Positions 24,752 to 35,890 of a stretch of 64,000 nt of DNA are shown here, piece by piece. The notes under the pieces were generated by a model that saw nothing but the letters and a program-made list of their open reading frames with translations, ran no database searches and had not been told where the DNA came from. Each line of letters begins with the position of its first letter. Position 1 is the stretch's first letter. The DNA lies in contig NZ_JAIMCA010000007.1 of the NCBI RefSeq assembly GCF_025499465.1, positions 153,183 through 217,182 of the forward strand, read 5' to 3'. Made by a program: the position numbers and the translations under genes. Source of the DNA: Allobosea sp. BH3 (GTDB lineage: Bacteria; Pseudomonadota; Alphaproteobacteria; Rhizobiales; Beijerinckiaceae).

Positions 24752-26182
24752 ATGAACGTGACCGAAACCCTGTCCCAGGGCCTCAAGCGCGAATTCCAGG
24801 TGGTGCTGAACGCCGCCGATCTGAAGACCAGGCTCGATGACAGCCTCCAGGACCTCCAGGGCAAGGCCAAGATCAACGGCTTCCGTCCGGGCAAGGTGCC
24901 GGTCGCGCATCTGCGCCGCCTCTATGGCCGCTCGGTCATGTCCGACGTGCTGCAGAATGCCGTCAACGAGGCGAACCAGAAGATCGTCGCCGACAACAAC
25001 CTGAAGCTCGCCTTCGAGCCGCAGATCCGCTTCCCCGAGAACAAGGAAGAGATCGAGGCCGCGATGGAGGCCAAGGGCGATCTCGCCTTCACCGTCGCGC
25101 TCGAGGTTCTGCCGAAGATCGAGCTTGCCGACCTGTCGGACGTCTCGCTGCTCAAGCCCGTCGCCGAGGTTCCGGAGACAGAAGTCGACGCCGCTCTGGA
25201 GCGCATGGCCGCCGGCAACCGCACCTTTGCGGCGAAGGGCGCCAAGGCCAAGGCCGAGAAGGGCGACCGCCTGATCATCTCGTTCGTCGGCACGCTCGAC
25301 GGCGAGAAGTTCGATGGCGGCACGGGCGAGGCCATTCCGCTCGATCTCGGCGCCGGCCAGTTCATCCCCGGCTTCGAGGAGCAGCTCGAGGGCGTCAAGA
25401 CGGGTGATACCCGCACCGTCAAGGTGACCTTCCCCGAGAACTATGGCGCGGCCCAGCTTGCCGGCAAGCCGGCCGAGTTCGAGGTCACGGTCACCGAGGT
25501 GCAGGGCCCCGAGGCCGTCAAGATCGACGACGAGCTCGCCAAGGCCTTCGGCATGGAGTCGCTCGAGGCGCTGAAGACCGCCGTGCGCGAGCAGCTCGGC
25601 CGCGACTTCCAGGCCCAGTCCCGCCGCAAGCTCAAGAAGGGCCTGCTCGACGCGCTCGACGGCAAGTATGGCTTCGAGCTGCCGCCGACGCTGGTCGAGC
25701 AGGAGTTCTCCTCGGTCTGGAGCCAGGTCGAGGCCGATATGAAGCAGGCCAACAAGACCTTCGCCGACGAGGACACCACCGAGGACGCCGCCCGCGCCGA
25801 CTATCGCAAGATCGCCGAGCGCCGCGTGCGCCTGGGCCTTGTGCTGGCGGAGATCGGCGAGCAGGCCAAGGTCCAGATCTCGGATGACGAGGTCACTCAG
25901 GCCCTGATCGAGCGCGCCCGCCAGTTCCCGGGCCAGGAGAAGCAGGTCTGGGAGTTCTACCAGAAGAACCCGCAGGCTCTCGCCGAGATCCGCGCCCCGA
26001 TCTTCGAGGAGAAGGTCGTCGACCATCTGCTCGGCCAGGTGAAGGTCGAGGACCAGACCGTCTCCCGCGAGGCGCTCTACGCCGACGACGACGCGGAGGA
26101 GGCCGCCGAGGCCAAGCCGAAGAAGGCTGCCGCAAAGAAGAGCAAGAAGGCTGAAGAGAAGGCTGACGAAGCCTCAGCCTGA
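24752..26182 (+). CDS. tig: Trigger factor, ribosome-associated chaperone and peptidyl-prolyl isomerase
   Basis: A 476-residue trigger factor. The ribosome-docking signature GFRPGKVP is at residues 43-50, the FKBP-type PPIase domain covers about 165-245 (KGDRLIISFVGTLDG), and the helical C-terminal chaperone arms follow. The tail is Lys/Ala/Glu-rich. ATG at 24752 is chosen; an in-frame TTG 15 nt earlier is less likely. It is the first gene of the conserved tig-clpP-clpX-lon block, and a strong terminator follows (26214-26249). Confidence 0.96.
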   Translation: MNVTETLSQGLKREFQVVLNAADLKTRLDDSLQDLQGKAKINGFRPGKVPVAHLRRLYGRSVMSDVLQNAVNEANQKIVADNNLKLAFEPQIRFPENKEEIEAAMEAKGDLAFTVALEVLPKIELADLSDVSLLKPVAEVPETEVDAALERMAAGNRTFAAKGAKAKAEKGDRLIISFVGTLDGEKFDGGTGEAIPLDLGAGQFIPGFEEQLEGVKTGDTRTVKVTFPENYGAAQLAGKPAEFEVTVTEVQGPEAVKIDDELAKAFGMESLEALKTAVREQLGRDFQAQSRRKLKKGLLDALDGKYGFELPPTLVEQEFSSVWSQVEADMKQANKTFADEDTTEDAARADYRKIAERRVRLGLVLAEIGEQAKVQISDDEVTQALIERARQFPGQEKQVWEFYQKNPQALAEIRAPIFEEKVVDHLLGQVKVEDQTVSREALYADDDAEEAAEAKPKKAAAKKSKKAEEKADEASA

Positions 26183-26213
26183 GCGCCTCGGAAACCTTAA
26201 TCCGAAACAATCG

Positions 26214-26249
26214 CGCCGCCGGCCCTGCGACCGGCGGCGTTTCCCTTTT
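26214..26249 (+). terminator. Rho-independent terminator after tig
   Basis: A 9-bp GC stem (CGCCGCCGG with CCGGCGGCG, 26214-26222 and 26231-26239), an 8-nt loop and a T-rich tail (TTTCCCTTTT) lie 32 bp after the tig stop codon. Confidence 0.85.
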
Positions 26250-26276
26250 CAGGCGCGATTCCCGTGCTTATGTGGG
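26245..26276 (+). promoter_or_regulatory. Candidate RpoH (sigma-32) promoter of clpP
   Basis: CTTATGTGGG (26267-26276) fits the alphaproteobacterial sigma-32 -10 consensus CYTATNTNNG exactly. CTTT at 26245-26248 matches three of four bases of the -35 element CTTG at a spacing of 18 nt. It lies 68 bp upstream of the clpP start, and clpP is a classical heat-shock gene. Confidence 0.5.
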
Positions 26277-26343
26277 TGTCTTCCAGGACACCGCCGATTC
26301 GACAAACAGCCGCTCAACGGCGCTCTCACCCGAGGACTGATCC

Positions 26344-26967
26344 ATGCTTCGCGATCCGATCGAGACCTACAACAATCTCGTGCCGATGGTGGTCGAGCAG
26401 TCGAGCCGCGGCGAGCGCGCCTTCGACATCTACTCGCGCCTGCTGCGCGAGCGCATCATCTTCCTGACCGGTCCGGTCGAGGATTATTCCGCGTCGCTGA
26501 TCGTGGCGCAGCTGCTGTTCCTCGAGGCGGAAAACCCGAAGAAGGAAATCTCCTTCTACATCAACTCGCCGGGCGGCGTGGTGACGTCGGGCCTGTCGAT
26601 CTACGACACGATGCAGTTCATCCGCTGCCCGGTCACGACATTGTGCGTCGGCCAGGCCGCCTCGATGGGCTCGCTGCTGCTGACCGCCGGAGCCAAGGAC
26701 ATGCGCTTCGCCCTGCCGAACGCCCGCATCATGGTTCACCAGCCGTCGGGCGGCTATCAGGGCCAGGTCACCGACATCCTGATCCACGCCAAGGAAGTCG
26801 AAAGCCTCAAGAAGCGGCTCAACGAAATCTACGTGAGGCACACCGGCCGTCCCTATGAGGATATCCACAACGCTCTCGAGCGCGACAACTTCATGACCGC
26901 CGAGCAGGCTCGCGACTTCGGCCTGATCGACAAGGTCATCGATAAGCGCCCTGAGGACGCTGCCTGA
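26344..26967 (+). CDS. clpP: ATP-dependent Clp protease proteolytic subunit
   Basis: A 207-residue serine peptidase that forms a double heptameric ring and degrades proteins unfolded by ClpX or ClpA. The catalytic triad is visible as Ser107 (GQAASMGS), His132 (IMVHQPSGG) and Asp181 (ERDNFMT). GAGGA lies 8 nt upstream of the ATG. clpX follows after 294 bp, with its own leader. The N-terminus is short, with no long propeptide. Confidence 0.97.
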   Translation: MLRDPIETYNNLVPMVVEQSSRGERAFDIYSRLLRERIIFLTGPVEDYSASLIVAQLLFLEAENPKKEISFYINSPGGVVTSGLSIYDTMQFIRCPVTTLCVGQAASMGSLLLTAGAKDMRFALPNARIMVHQPSGGYQGQVTDILIHAKEVESLKKRLNEIYVRHTGRPYEDIHNALERDNFMTAEQARDFGLIDKVIDKRPEDAA

Positions 26968-27261
26968 TCAGGAATTCCGGGTGCCGTTTCGCTGCGGCCG
27001 ATCGTCCCGATGCTGTGAGTTGGCTTGGACGCACCGCACACCCATATTGAATCGAAACCGGCCCCGTGTTTGCATGGAGTCGGGGGTAAGCGGACCTGGC
27101 GCTCCGCTTTGATCCGGTTTGAAACGGCCCTGCCTGCCTTGCGTACCGGAACGGGTCGTTAACCAGATCATCGTGATCTGAGTGCTTATTTATGACGGAG
27201 AGACGACGCCACATGCGCCTCGGTGGATGTGGCCTCAGGGCTCCGGAACTGGAGATGGACA
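26968..27261 (+). other. clpP-clpX intergenic region
   Basis: This 294-bp leader contains no convincing gene. CTTGGAC (27024-27030) followed by CCCATATT (27041-27048) loosely resembles a sigma-32 promoter, but the spacing is short. GGAG 7-8 nt before the clpX ATG is the ribosome binding site. A separate clpX promoter is likely from the length, but I cannot place it. Confidence 0.4.
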
Positions 27262-28527
27262 ATGGCTAACAAGCCCAGCGGCGACTCCAAGAGCACGCTG
27301 TACTGCTCTTTCTGCGGGAAGAGCCAACACGAGGTCCGGAAGCTGATTGCCGGCCCGACGGTGTTCATCTGCGATGAATGCGTCGAGCTCTGCATGGACA
27401 TCATCCGCGAGGAATCGAAATCCGCGCTGGTGAAGTCGAAGGACGGTGTGCCGACCCCGAAGGAAATCCGCAAGGTTCTGGACGACTACGTCATCGGCCA
27501 GGAGCACGCCAAGAAGGTGCTCTCGGTCGCGGTCCACAACCACTACAAGCGTCTTTCGCACGCGACGAAGCACAACGACGTCGAGCTCGCGAAGTCGAAC
27601 ATCCTGCTGATCGGGCCGACCGGCTCGGGCAAGACGCTGCTCGCGCAGACGCTCGCCCGCATCCTCGACGTGCCCTTCACCATGGCCGACGCCACGACGC
27701 TGACCGAGGCCGGCTATGTCGGTGAGGATGTCGAGAACATCATCCTCAAGCTGCTCCAGGCGTCCGACTACAATGTCGAGCGGGCGCAGCGCGGCATCGT
27801 CTACATCGACGAGATCGACAAGATCAGCCGCAAGTCGGACAACCCGTCGATCACCCGCGATGTCTCGGGCGAGGGCGTCCAGCAGGCGCTGTTGAAGATC
27901 ATGGAGGGCACGGTCGCTTCGGTTCCGCCGCAGGGCGGGCGCAAGCATCCGCAGCAGGAGTTCCTGCAGGTCGACACGACCAACATCCTCTTCATCTGCG
28001 GCGGCGCCTTCGCCGGCCTCGACAAGATCATCGCGGGCCGCGGCAAGGGCACCTCGATCGGCTTCGGCGCGACCGTGCAGGCTCCGGACGAGCGCCGGAC
28101 CGGTGCGATCTTCCGCGAGGTCGAGCCTGAGGACCTCCTCAAGTTCGGCCTGATCCCGGAGTTCGTCGGCCGCCTGCCGGTGCTGGCGACGCTGGAGGAT
28201 CTCGACGAGCCGGCGCTGAAGACCATCCTGACCGAGCCGAAGAACGCGCTGGTCAAGCAGTACCAGCGCCTCTTCGAGATGGAGGACACCCAGCTGACCT
28301 TCACGGACGAGGCCGTCAGCCTGATCGCCCGCAAGGCGATCGAGCGGAAGACCGGCGCGCGCGGCCTGCGCTCGATCATGGAGGGCATCCTGCTCGAGAC
28401 CATGTACGAGCTGCCGGGGCTGGAAGGCGTCGAGCAGGTGGTCATCGGCCCCGAGGCGGTGGAGAACAAGGCTCGTCCGCTCTTCATCTATGCGGAGCGT
28501 GAGGACGAGAAGTCGGCCTCGGCTTGA
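27262..28527 (+). CDS. clpX: Clp protease ATP-binding unfoldase subunit
   Basis: A 421-residue AAA+ unfoldase. The N-terminal zinc domain has Cys15, Cys18, Cys37 and Cys40. Walker A GPTGSGKT is at residues 118-125, Walker B IVYIDEID follows, the pore loop is GYVG, and the ClpP-docking region lies in the large domain. The start at 27262 (MANKPSGDSK) is the normal one; an upstream ATG would add 13 unrelated residues. It is followed by a good terminator, so lon is transcribed from its own promoter. Confidence 0.97.
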   Translation: MANKPSGDSKSTLYCSFCGKSQHEVRKLIAGPTVFICDECVELCMDIIREESKSALVKSKDGVPTPKEIRKVLDDYVIGQEHAKKVLSVAVHNHYKRLSHATKHNDVELAKSNILLIGPTGSGKTLLAQTLARILDVPFTMADATTLTEAGYVGEDVENIILKLLQASDYNVERAQRGIVYIDEIDKISRKSDNPSITRDVSGEGVQQALLKIMEGTVASVPPQGGRKHPQQEFLQVDTTNILFICGGAFAGLDKIIAGRGKGTSIGFGATVQAPDERRTGAIFREVEPEDLLKFGLIPEFVGRLPVLATLEDLDEPALKTILTEPKNALVKQYQRLFEMEDTQLTFTDEAVSLIARKAIERKTGARGLRSIMEGILLETMYELPGLEGVEQVVIGPEAVENKARPLFIYAEREDEKSASA

Positions 28528-28557
28528 GCCGCCTTCCACAGCTTTGTAACAACAGGA

Positions 28558-28580
28558 CGCGCGCCTTTGGCGCGCGTTTT
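28558..28580 (+). terminator. Rho-independent terminator after clpX
   Basis: An 8-bp stem (CGCGCGCC with GGCGCGCG) and a TTT loop are followed by TTTT, 30 bp after the clpX stop. Confidence 0.85.
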
Positions 28581-28708
28581 GCGTTCGGCCTTCACAGGCC
28601 TTCTTTCGGCATTTCGCCGCGCGAGGGCCATTCGGGATGGAATTGCCGGGAGCCGTCCGTCCGCTCTGCCTCCGTTGCAGGGCAGTGGTGCATGACGCGG
28701 AAGGCTCG

Positions 28709-28739
28709 CTTGAAAGCCGGCGAGGAAGTCTCCACTTTA
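28709..28739 (+). promoter_or_regulatory. Candidate RpoH (sigma-32) promoter of lon
   Basis: CTTGAAA (28709-28715) is a perfect classical sigma-32 -35 element. CTCCACTT (28730-28737), 14 nt further on, matches CCCCATNT at most positions. It lies about 140 bp upstream of lon, a known heat-shock gene. Confidence 0.5.
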
Positions 28740-28876
28740 GGTGCACTTGCGAGAGTCGCATGCCTGTCGAGGGTGCGGTGCGCAAGGGCGGAGAAGCGAT
28801 GGTCGCTTCGGCCGCACACGCCTGATCGCTCCGCCCATCTTGGGGGTCCGCCGGGCGCAACTGCAAAGGAACTGCC

Positions 28877-31303
<2,427 letters not shown>

Positions 31304-31330
31304 GGCCAGCAAGGTCTGAATCGAAAACGG

Positions 31331-31366
31331 AAACCGCCGGCGCCTGCGCCGGCGGTTTTCTTTTTT
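31331..31366 (+). terminator. Rho-independent terminator after lon
   Basis: A perfect GC stem (CCGCCGGCGC with GCGCCGGCGG) of about 10 bp is flanked by AAA and a TTTTCTTTTTT tail, 28 bp after the lon stop. This is the strongest terminator in the window. Confidence 0.93.
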
Positions 31367-31436
31367 ATGGGCTTCACAAGGCAGGGCGGCCCGAAGCCGC
31401 CTCGGCTACGGCGGAGTTGGCCGGCTAGGAGGCCGT

Positions 31437-32270
31437 TCAATCCAGGACAAGAGCTTTTCCGCGGGCGCTGTTGGATGGGATGCCCGCGGATGCATCTGCC
31501 GACGGGCTGAGTCCCGAAGGCTGGCTGTCGCCGGCCTCGACCGGCACCGTGCCCACGAAAATGCGATCGAGGCCCTGGAGCGCGAGACCGTGTTTCTCGG
31601 TCAGGCGATGGCGCTCTCCCTCCTCCTGCGTAAAGGTGATTTCCGATATGGAGAACCCTGCCTTGGAGAGCTTGTCCGGGAAGTCACGGCCGTACAGCCT
31701 GACATGGTCCCAGCCACAGATGCGCTCGACCTCGGCCGCAGGCATATCCGGCGGCGGCTCCCAGGTCTCTGCGCGCTCCTGATCGAGCGGGACCGAGAAG
31801 AGAGCCGAGCCTCCTGGCTTCAGCACACGGAGACACTCGTCGATGCCCTTAGCGTCCTCGGCAACATGTTCGAGGATGTGGTGGCAGATCAGATAGTCGA
31901 AATGCCCGTCGTCGAACTGGATGTCGGTGATGTCGACCACTGCATTGGCGACCTTGCTGATCTTGACGTCTCCCGCGACATAGCGCGGGTTGCGCCGCCA
32001 TAGCCGGAAGAATGGCCGCTCCGGCGAAAAATGCAGGACGGCCTTGTCGCTCAGATCGAGGCCGTTCCGGCGCAGATAAAGCCCCATGATTCGGTCGCGC
32101 TCCTTGGAGGAGCAGTTGGGGCAGCGCGCCTCCGGACGTGGGCCGACGTCGAGGAAGCGCCCTTCGTAACCGCAGATCGTGCACAGGCGCGAAGGGTATT
32201 TCTTGAGAAACTGACTCGGTCTGCGAATAGCCGAGCGCAGATATTCTTGAAAGAAAACAATGATATTCAT
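31437..32270 (-). CDS. Class I SAM-dependent methyltransferase with N-terminal zinc ribbon
   Basis: A 277-residue protein. The N-terminal zinc ribbon uses Cys30, Cys33, Cys50 and Cys53 (CTIC and CPNC). The type-11 methyltransferase domain follows (about 70-200) with AGDVKISK, DDGHFDYLICHHILEHV and LRVLKPGGSALFSVP. The usual glycine-rich SAM motif I is replaced by VLHFSPE, as in a subgroup often found in surface-glycan clusters. The first 30 codons are AT-rich compared with neighbours, which may mark transfer. It stands alone, divergent from the LuxR gene, in the place where hupB would be expected. The substrate is unknown. Confidence 0.85.
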   Translation of the reverse strand: MNIIVFFQEYLRSAIRRPSQFLKKYPSRLCTICGYEGRFLDVGPRPEARCPNCSSKERDRIMGLYLRRNGLDLSDKAVLHFSPERPFFRLWRRNPRYVAGDVKISKVANAVVDITDIQFDDGHFDYLICHHILEHVAEDAKGIDECLRVLKPGGSALFSVPLDQERAETWEPPPDMPAAEVERICGWDHVRLYGRDFPDKLSKAGFSISEITFTQEEGERHRLTEKHGLALQGLDRIFVGTVPVEAGDSQPSGLSPSADASAGIPSNSARGKALVLD

Positions 32271-32434
32271 GCGTTATTCCCAGCCGTTCAGCCCGATTGA
32301 CCCAATGGAGTTGGTCGAGAACTGTTCGGCCGAGTTCTGGGAATGTTGCGTCAGGCTGCATCACCCCGTTGGGTGACGATTGACGAATTGGCGGCAGTGT
32401 CGCATCCGCGCAGGGCGGCTTGGGGCGATTACGA

Positions 32435-33523
32435 ATGCTGGATGCGGAAGAGTTCGGTGACGCGGTTGCGATGCTCTACGAGGCCGCCGCGGTGCCAGAG
32501 ATGTGGCCTGCCGCAATCGAGCGAATGTCCCGGATCGGCGGCTGCACCGGAGGGCTGTTGTTCGCTCATTCCGAGCTCGGCACCAATTGGATCACCAGCA
32601 AGGAGTTCGAGCCGGCCTTCGCGCGCTTCATGGAGCAGGGCTGGATGAACCGGAATTCCCGCATGGCTGGGTTGCTGGCCCATGGCGGAACCGGCTTCGT
32701 CACGGACCATGACCTCTTCACCGACGAGGAGATGGACAAGGACGAGATGTACACGGATTTCCTGCGGCCCGAAGGCTATGGCTGGGGCACCGCTACGCAT
32801 ATTCGTGCATCGTCCGGAGACAACATCGTCTTCACCCTGGAGCGGAGGTTCGAGCTCGGCCCGGTTCCCCGCCATGCGGTCGAGGTTCTCGACGGCATTC
32901 GGCCGCATCTGGCCCGGGCGGCGGTGCTCGCCTCCAAGCTTCAGATGCAGCGGGCACAAGCCAGTCTGGATTCCTTCGAGCGGGCAGGGGCGCGGGCCGC
33001 GTTGATCGGCTCGAGAGGCGGTGTCACGGCGATGAATGCCGGCTTCGAGGCTCTTCTGGGGCAGATCATCATCCGCGCCCGGGATAAGATCACGCTCGAT
33101 GACGATCGCGCCAACGCGCTTCTGCAGAACGCCCTGAAGGACCTCGCTCGAGACCGCCTTGGTGACACCCGCTCGATCGCGGTCCCTCGCAAGGATGATC
33201 TCCCGGCGTTCATTATTCATGTGCTGCCGATCCGGCGGCAGGCGCTCGACATCTTTGCGCGTGCACAGGCAATGTTGGTGGTCACAACCACAGGTCGAAG
33301 CCTGAGCATCGAAGGTTCGCTGCTTTGCGAGCTCTATGATCTGACGCGCGCCGAGGCGGCCGTGGCCAACCGCATCCTTGAAGGCCTCACGGTCAATGAG
33401 ATCGCGGTCGAGCACGGCGTTTCTCGGGAGACCGTCCGCTCTCAGGTCAAGAAGGTCCTCGCCAAGACCGGTTGCCAGTCTCAGGCCGACTTCATCCGCA
33501 GATTGGCGCCATTGACCGTTTGA
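32435..33523 (+). CDS. LuxR-family transcriptional regulator
   Basis: A 362-residue regulator with a C-terminal GerE/LuxR helix-turn-helix (LTRAEAAVANRILEGL, then VNEIAVEHGVSRETVRSQ, near residues 300-360). The N-terminal part (1-280) has no clear phosphorylation or autoinducer motif and may be a PAS-like sensor. ATG at 32435 is the first in frame with a credible protein start; its ribosome binding site is weak. It is divergent from the methyltransferase across 164 bp and may control it. Ligand and targets unknown. Confidence 0.85.
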   Translation: MLDAEEFGDAVAMLYEAAAVPEMWPAAIERMSRIGGCTGGLLFAHSELGTNWITSKEFEPAFARFMEQGWMNRNSRMAGLLAHGGTGFVTDHDLFTDEEMDKDEMYTDFLRPEGYGWGTATHIRASSGDNIVFTLERRFELGPVPRHAVEVLDGIRPHLARAAVLASKLQMQRAQASLDSFERAGARAALIGSRGGVTAMNAGFEALLGQIIIRARDKITLDDDRANALLQNALKDLARDRLGDTRSIAVPRKDDLPAFIIHVLPIRRQALDIFARAQAMLVVTTTGRSLSIEGSLLCELYDLTRAEAAVANRILEGLTVNEIAVEHGVSRETVRSQVKKVLAKTGCQSQADFIRRLAPLTV

Positions 33524-33662
33524 TCGAGTGGAGATGCCTCGTGGAGGGGAGCGCGAAATTCAGTACGTCGCCCTTCGCAGCCATGGGTATTTCGCTGCCT
33601 ATCGGTGCCGCACGCTCGTGCGCGCATTCACGGCTCCGGAAGGCCGTCACGGAATGGAGGAG

Positions 33663-33738
33663 TGGTGGGCAGTGACGGGCTCGAACCGCCGACATCCTCG
33701 GTGTAAACGAGGCGCTCTACCAACTGAGCTAACCGCCC
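33663..33738 (-). tRNA. tRNA-Val (anticodon UAC)
   Basis: Read on the minus strand, the acceptor stem GGGCGGT pairs with ACTGCCC (one G-T pair), followed by ACCA with the CCA encoded. The anticodon arm is CCTCG-TTTACAC-CGAGG, anticodon TAC. D-arm TAGCTCAGTTGGTAGAGC and T-arm GGCGGTTCGAGCCCGTC are canonical. Length is 76 nt. Confidence 0.96.
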
Positions 33739-33854
33739 TTGGCGGTCGCGTTTAAGGCCTAGAGGGCCGTATCGCAAGGTCTCTCGGGCCAGTGGTCGTG
33801 GGATGCGGGCTTGGGAGCGGAATTCCGCCATCTTCATGGCCATCTTGCCCAGCC

Positions 33855-34319
33855 ATGAAGTCGCTCTCCTTCCTTCATTCCGGCGCCGGGCGTCCTGCGC
33901 TCGTCTGCGTCGGTCTCTGCGTCGCGGCCGGGGCAGGGGGCGCGCTGGCGCAGTCGATCATGACCGATGCCTTCTTCGTCGGCCGTCCCGCTTTCTCGCG
34001 CCCCGAGCAGCCGGGCAAGCCGGCGAGCTGCGAGGACATCGCTGCGCAGCTACCCGATTCGGTTCCGCGCGATACTCGTGTCGACATGGCAATCGCCGGA
34101 CCGGTCAGTCTCATCCAGACGGACGGGGCGCTCTGGTATGTCGCTGTCTGCGCCGAGCCAGGCGTGCGCGTGCTCTGCGTGACCTATGGTGCCGGTGATC
34201 TGAAGCTCGGCGACAGAGCCGTTCTGCGCGGCGGCTACAATCGGCAAGGGCCGCGCCACATCATGCTCGACCCCTGTCTGGCGTCGCCGGAGAAGGCCGG
34301 CGAGCCGGAGGAACCGTGA
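33855..34319 (+). CDS. Small secreted protein of unknown function
   Basis: A 154-residue protein. The start at 33855 gives a signal peptide (to about GALAQS, residue 34). The mature part has four cysteines and a beta-rich C-terminus (VRVLCVTYGAGDLKLGDRAVLRGGYNRQGP) whose GD-x-V-x-x-x-G rhythm recalls OB-fold domains; that is only an impression. No family recognised. It lies between tRNA-Val and tRNA-Asp. The ribosome binding site is weak, but the codon pattern and signal support a real gene. Confidence 0.68.
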   Translation: MKSLSFLHSGAGRPALVCVGLCVAAGAGGALAQSIMTDAFFVGRPAFSRPEQPGKPASCEDIAAQLPDSVPRDTRVDMAIAGPVSLIQTDGALWYVAVCAEPGVRVLCVTYGAGDLKLGDRAVLRGGYNRQGPRHIMLDPCLASPEKAGEPEEP

Positions 34320-34437
34320 CGCTCTCCCCGGATATTTTTCCACGGATGTGAATTTGCCGGCATCACGTGCTTGACACTTTCGGCCGGGGGTCATACTCCA
34401 CACCCCGCTGACGGCCACCGCGTCGCAGCCGCCCTGC

Positions 34438-34514
34438 GCGGGCGTAGCTCAGTTGGTTAGAGTGCCGGCCTGTCACGCCGGAGGTCGCGGGTTCGAGCCC
34501 CGTCGCCCGCGCCA
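34438..34514 (+). tRNA. tRNA-Asp (anticodon GUC)
   Basis: The acceptor stem GCGGGCG pairs with CGCCCGC, then G and an encoded CCA. The anticodon arm CCGGC-CTGTCAC-GCCGG gives anticodon GTC. The D-arm and T-arm (GCGGGTTCGAGCCCCGT) are canonical. Length is 77 nt. Confidence 0.97.
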
Positions 34515-35116
34515 TATTTTCCCAGTATTTGCAAAGTGTTACGAGTTGCTCCCCTTCGGGGGATTGCGCCCGTTTGGGGCCTCCGCAGGAAACTCGGAAC
34601 CGTGACCGGCTGGTCCGTCGGCGGCCTGGGACAAGCCGTTTGGTATCGGCAGATGGCGCCCCATCGGACTGTGAGCGAGCGGTTCGCCCAGCATTGCGTC
34701 GCAGCGATGATCCTCCTGGTTCACGAAGTCAGCATCGGCCTTCGCTGCGGCCGGATGCCTCGGCTGGTACCGAGCGTCCGTCGTCATCGCCGGGCGTCGA
34801 CGAGACACCGGAACCTCGGGCACACCGCGCCCGACCGCAGCCGAAGCAAACGGCACCAGGGTCGCGCGCGCGCTCGCGACGGGGCTTGTCCTTTCGCTGA
34901 TGCCTCATGACGGCATGGGGGCTATGCCAAGGAATAGCGAACCGGGTGCTTGCCGAGCGAAGCGCTGATGACGCGGCTGGCGCCTGTCGATGACCGTCTC
35001 ATACTTTCGTTCATTGCAGAAAAGAGACCCAAGCAGCCGAAATCCTATTGACCTGCCTAGTGAAGAAAGGTCCGATACCGGCCGGGGATAGGATCCGAAA
35101 CGGAGATTTCGGCAGG
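34515..35116. other. 602-bp region without a convincing gene, upstream of the Liv operon
   Basis: Open frames here lack ribosome binding sites and recognisable composition. Visible structures are a TCCCC-TTCG-GGGGA hairpin just after tRNA-Asp (34550-34563), which may help end the tRNA transcript, and GGCAT/ATGCC near 34913-34930. The promoter for the Liv transporter should lie in the last 200 bp, but no clear -35/-10 pair stands out. The position next to a tRNA could reflect an old insertion; no integrase or direct repeat was found. Confidence 0.45.
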
Positions 35117-35890
35117 ATGAGCATAGCGGCCGAGGATATTATTCTTTCGACCTCGGGTCTCACGAAGGAGTTCGGCGGTTTTACTGCCGTCAATGGCGTC
35201 GATCTGAATGTCCGGCGCGGTTCGATCCATGCGCTGATCGGCCCGAATGGAGCCGGCAAGACCACCTGCTTCAATCTTCTGACCAAGTTCCTGCCCCCGA
35301 CCAAGGGCTTGATCGTCTATAACGGGCGGGACATCACGCGCGAGAAGCCGGCCGAGATCGCCAGGCTCGGTCTGGTGCGCTCCTTCCAGATATCGGCGGT
35401 CTTCCCGCAGCTCTCGGTGCTCAAGAACGTGCGGATCGCGCTGCAGCGCAAGCGCGGCGATTCCTTCGACTTCTGGCGCTCCGAGGAGGTGCTGTCGGGG
35501 CTCGACGGCGAAGCGATGCGTCTGGTCGAGGCTGTCGGCCTCGGGAGCTTCGCCAAGCTTCCGGCCGTCGAGCTTTCCTACGGCCGCAAGCGCGCGCTCG
35601 AGATCGCCACGACATTGGCGCTCGATCCGGAGATGATGCTTCTCGACGAGCCGATGGCCGGGATGGGGCGCGAGGATGTCGAGCGCATCGAGGCCCTGAT
35701 CCGCAAGGTGTCGGAGAACCGGACCATCCTGATGGTCGAGCACAATCTCTCGGTAGTCGCCTCCCTGTCGGACCGCATCACGGTGCTGGCCCGCGGGCAG
35801 ATCCTGGCGGAAGGCGACTACGCCACGGTCTCGAAGGATCCGCGGGTGATCGAGGCCTATATCGGCTCGGGAGGCGGCCATGCTCACTGA
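35117..35890 (+). CDS. livG: Branched-chain amino-acid-type ABC transporter ATP-binding protein LivG
   Basis: A 257-residue ATPase. Walker A GPNGAGKTT lies near residue 40, the signature region is ELSYGRKRALEIATTLAL (a variant of LSGGQ, typical of LivG), and Walker B is MMLLDEPMAGMG. It has the LivG-type C-terminal RVIEAYIG. ATG at 35117 is chosen over a frame extending 69 nt upstream, because MSIAAEDIILSTSGL is the usual start. It overlaps livF by 11 bp. First gene of livG-livF-livK-livH-livM. Confidence 0.92.
   Translation: MSIAAEDIILSTSGLTKEFGGFTAVNGVDLNVRRGSIHALIGPNGAGKTTCFNLLTKFLPPTKGLIVYNGRDITREKPAEIARLGLVRSFQISAVFPQLSVLKNVRIALQRKRGDSFDFWRSEEVLSGLDGEAMRLVEAVGLGSFAKLPAVELSYGRKRALEIATTLALDPEMMLLDEPMAGMGREDVERIEALIRKVSENRTILMVEHNLSVVASLSDRITVLARGQILAEGDYATVSKDPRVIEAYIGSGGGHAH

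Larger units (their letters stand above)
28528..28876 (+). other. clpX-lon intergenic region
   Basis: This 349-bp gap holds the clpX terminator (28558-28580), a sigma-32-like promoter (28709-28739) and the lon ribosome binding site AAGGA, 6-7 nt before the ATG at 28877. Open frames through it have no ribosome binding site or recognisable protein, so I see no gene. Confidence 0.6.

Noticed and set aside
27024..27048. CTTGGAC and CCCATATT as a sigma-32 promoter of clpX
   Set aside because: The spacer is too short and the -10 fit is partial, so I did not call it a promoter.
33528..33755. A 75-codon plus-strand frame over tRNA-Val
   Set aside because: Its second half is the reverse complement of a canonical tRNA gene.
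34529..34910. Several overlapping frames after tRNA-Asp
   Set aside because: Frames on both strands cover the same bases, none has a ribosome binding site, and all are arginine- or proline-heavy products of high GC.
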